DNA of 6,878 nucleotides, from assembly GCA_949879835.1 (NCBI GenBank), contig CATLBU010000038.1, forward strand, positions 1 through 6,878. The letters run 5' to 3'. The notes under the pieces are model-generated. The model was given only the letters and a program-made list of their open reading frames with translations, did no database searches and was not told the origin of the DNA. Origin of the DNA: an uncultured Bacilli bacterium. GTDB taxonomy: Bacteria > Bacillota_I > Bacilli_A > RF39 > UBA660. The first letter of the stretch is position 1; the number at the start of each line of letters is the position of its first letter. A program made the translations under genes and the position numbers. This document shows, in pieces, positions 5,620-6,878 of this stretch.

Positions 5620-6405
5620 ATGAAAAAAATCCTTTTTACTGGCGCTAGAAGTGGAATTGCAAGTGCTGTAATCGATCAGTTAATTTCTAAAAAATTCTTT
5701 ATTTATGTTACTGTTCATAATGATAAACAATTGGAAATGGTTTGTAAAAAATATGAGGCTTTTGATAATGTAGAATGTTTTAAATTGGATATAACAAATG
5801 CGAAAGATCGAGAAAAATTAGAACATTTGGATATTGATATTTTTGTAAACAATGCTGCAATTGGATATGGTGGATCCATTAGTGAAATCCCTATGTCAAA
5901 AGTTCGAAAAAATTTTGAAACTAATGTATTTTCTTATTTAGAAGTAGAGCAAATTATTTTAAAAACGATGATGAAAAAAAATAAAGGTAGAATTATTAAT
6001 ATTGCTTCTTTAGCAGGAATAATTCCCATCTCTTTTTTAGGAAGTTATTGTGCTACAAAAGCGAGTATTATTAAAATGACAGAATGTTTAAGAAAAGAAT
6101 TAAAATTGTTAGACAGTAAAGTGGAAGTTTGTTTAGTTGAACCTGGGCTTTATTATACAGGTTTTAATCAGGTAATGCTAGAAAATAAATATGAATGGAT
6201 GGATGTGGATTCTTATTTTAATTATTTGATTGATTCCATTCGAACACGTGAGACTTTTTTCTTTCGTTTGATGGAAAAAAAGGAATTAAAATCTATTGTA
6301 AAAAAGATTTTAAAGGCTATTTGTTCTAAACACCCAGACTTTATTTATCGATCACCATTTTCTCAAGTACTTCTAGCAAAAGGTTATCAATTATGGAAGA
6401 GCTAA
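5620..6405 (+). CDS. Short-chain dehydrogenase/reductase (classical SDR)
   Basis: An NAD(P)-dependent oxidoreductase of 261 residues with a Rossmann fold. Motifs: TGARSGIA at 7-14 (TGxxxGxG type, last Gly replaced by Ala), LDITN at 56-60 with Asp57 contacting adenine, NNAA at 77-80, Asn102 of the catalytic tetrad, Ser130 in NIASLAG, Y143-C-A-T-K147 (YxxxK) and VEPGLYYTGF at 173-182. The second strand ends in TVHND without an obvious Asp or Arg switch, so cofactor preference is unclear. The C-terminal 60 residues form the substrate cap and include a FIYR segment like the Pro-x-x-RY region of retinol/hydroxysteroid-type SDRs. The ATG follows GGTGGT (5611-5616) by three bases. It is probably in one transcript with the preceding acetyltransferase gene. 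No substrate can be inferred. Confidence 0.9.
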   Translation: MKKILFTGARSGIASAVIDQLISKKFFIYVTVHNDKQLEMVCKKYEAFDNVECFKLDITNAKDREKLEHLDIDIFVNNAAIGYGGSISEIPMSKVRKNFETNVFSYLEVEQIILKTMMKKNKGRIINIASLAGIIPISFLGSYCATKASIIKMTECLRKELKLLDSKVEVCLVEPGLYYTGFNQVMLENKYEWMDVDSYFNYLIDSIRTRETFFFRLMEKKELKSIVKKILKAICSKHPDFIYRSPFSQVLLAKGYQLWKS

Positions 6406-6416
6406 AGCTCTTTTTT
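6397..6416 (+). terminator. Rho-independent terminator overlapping the SDR stop codon
   Basis: AAGAGC (6397-6402) pairs with GCTCTT (6407-6412) around the tetraloop TAAA, followed by a run of Ts to 6416. The stop codon TAA (6403-6405) is the loop itself, so the last two codons of the SDR form the left arm. This is the most GC-rich and best-formed terminator in the window. Confidence 0.88.
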
Positions 6417-6419
6417 CTA

Positions 6420-6465
6420 TTGATAAAACCAATAAACTGTGTTACTATAATTATAGTTGAGGTGG
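6420..6465 (+). promoter_or_regulatory. Probable promoter and ribosome binding site of the pilin-like gene
   Basis: TTGATA (6420-6425), 17 bases, then TACTAT (6443-6448) with a TG extension (TGT at 6440-6442). An overlapping perfect TATAAT at 6446-6451 is an alternative -10, but its spacer from TTGATA would be 20. The Shine-Dalgarno GAGGTGG (6459-6465) precedes ATG 6469 by three bases. The leader is about 11-14 nt. Confidence 0.65.
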
Positions 6466-6468
6466 ATT

Positions 6469-6864
6469 ATGAAAAATACAAATGCTTTTACACTCATAGA
6501 ATTATTAGCTGTTTTGATTGTACTAGCGGTTATTGCAATGATTACTGTTCCTATTGTTACAAAGAAGATGGACGAATCAGAAAGAAAATTATGTGTTACT
6601 CAATATCAAAATATATTAAAGGCTGCTCGTTCTTACGGAGCAGAACATAATACAGAGCTTGGAGATGGGAAAACGATTACCTTACAGGATTTGATAAAAG
6701 AAGGCTATTTAGACTCCAAAGAGATTAAAGATCCTGTTACAAATGAGAAAATATCATCAGATTTTCAAATTCAAATTCAAAAGAAATCTGGGGTTTATTC
6801 TAATTATGAATATAGTTTTCCTGATACTTCTAAAACAGGATGTTCTGATCAACTGAGTCAATAA
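6469..6864 (+). CDS. Type IV pilin/pseudopilin-like protein with prepilin N-terminal signal
   Basis: A 131-residue protein with a class III prepilin signal: the short leader MKNTNA, then FTLIELLAV, a hydrophobic helix to about residue 30, and a soluble domain. Glu11 is the conserved Glu5 of the mature form, needed for assembly into a filament. Cleavage and N-methylation by a PilD/ComC-type peptidase would occur before Phe7; the residue before the cut is Ala6 rather than the usual Gly. The soluble part has Cys42 at the end of the N-terminal helix and Cys125 near the C terminus, a possible disulfide. Such proteins build competence pili (ComGC), type IV pili or secretion pseudopili; the size fits a minor or major pseudopilin. 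ATG 6469 is chosen over TTG 6457 because GAGGTGG lies between them. No assembly ATPase or peptidase gene is in the window, but a further gene probably follows. Confidence 0.87.
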   Translation: MKNTNAFTLIELLAVLIVLAVIAMITVPIVTKKMDESERKLCVTQYQNILKAARSYGAEHNTELGDGKTITLQDLIKEGYLDSKEIKDPVTNEKISSDFQIQIQKKSGVYSNYEYSFPDTSKTGCSDQLSQ

Positions 6865-6865
6865 A

Positions 6866-6875
6866 GATGGGGGTG
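6866..6875 (+). promoter_or_regulatory. Probable ribosome binding site of a following gene outside the window
   Basis: Immediately after the pilin stop codon comes GATGGGGGTG, a purine-rich stretch close to the GGAGGTG Shine-Dalgarno consensus, with no terminator before it. This suggests another gene beginning within a few bases past the right edge, in the same transcript as the pilin. The start codon itself is not in the window. Confidence 0.4.
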
Positions 6876-6878
6876 TAA

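Noticed and set aside
6393..6650. 85-codon plus-strand frame across the SDR end and the pilin start
   Set aside because: Runs through a strong terminator and a promoter, is out of frame with the pilin and is rich in Cys/Tyr/Ile as expected of a shadow frame.
1..6878. CRISPR array, tRNA or rRNA genes, insertion sequence or phage genes
   Set aside because: No regularly spaced repeats, cloverleaf-like segments with conserved loops, transposase motifs or terminal inverted repeats were found on reading both strands.

Overview
The window is very AT-rich (well under one third G+C by eye). It carries close-packed genes with purine-rich Shine-Dalgarno sites, short hairpin-plus-T terminators and sigma-A-like promoters. 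This fits a low-GC Gram-positive bacterium (Bacillota), plausibly one of the small-genome Bacilli/Erysipelotrichia-like lineages close to Mollicutes. The standard code appears to be used: every Trp in the long genes is TGG, no long gene needs an in-frame TGA, and one gene ends in TGA. The assignment to a lineage is inference from composition and gene content only.

Layout. (1) Positions 1-473, minus strand: the N-terminal part of a glycerophosphodiester phosphodiesterase that runs off the left edge. (2) Positions 474-652: a divergent intergenic region with two near-identical tandem hairpins between two outward-facing promoters. (3) Positions 653-3250, plus strand: a tight three-gene operon of a NifS/IscS-type cysteine desulfurase, a 90-residue cytoplasmic thioredoxin-like protein with a WCSSC site, and an exported thioredoxin domain fused to a CcdA/DsbD-type membrane electron carrier. 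It closes with a hairpin terminator. (4) Positions 3359-5059: a compact, divergent RNB-family (RNase II/R) exoribonuclease with no S1 domain, a shortened catalytic domain and a long unrecognised N-terminal half. (5) Positions 5156-6405: a GNAT acetyltransferase and a short-chain dehydrogenase/reductase, closed by a terminator whose loop contains the stop codon. (6) Positions 6469-6864: a type IV pilin/pseudopilin-like protein, followed by what looks like the ribosome binding site of a further gene outside the window.

How the genes may work together. The desulfurase-thioredoxin-CcdA trio is the most system-like part. A cytosolic thioredoxin could feed electrons through the membrane CcdA domain to the extracytoplasmic CPHC domain, while the desulfurase supplies or consumes sulfane sulfur. 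That coupling is a hypothesis from gene order and translational coupling, not something the sequence proves. The remaining genes look like separate transcription units with their own promoters. Those promoters share an unusual economy: most have an extended -10 (TGn) element, and their 5' leaders are predicted to be only about 9-30 nt.

Starts were moved from the longest possible reading frame in three genes (3359 rather than GTG 3347, 5156 rather than 5147, 6469 rather than TTG 6457) because the Shine-Dalgarno site decides for the downstream ATG.
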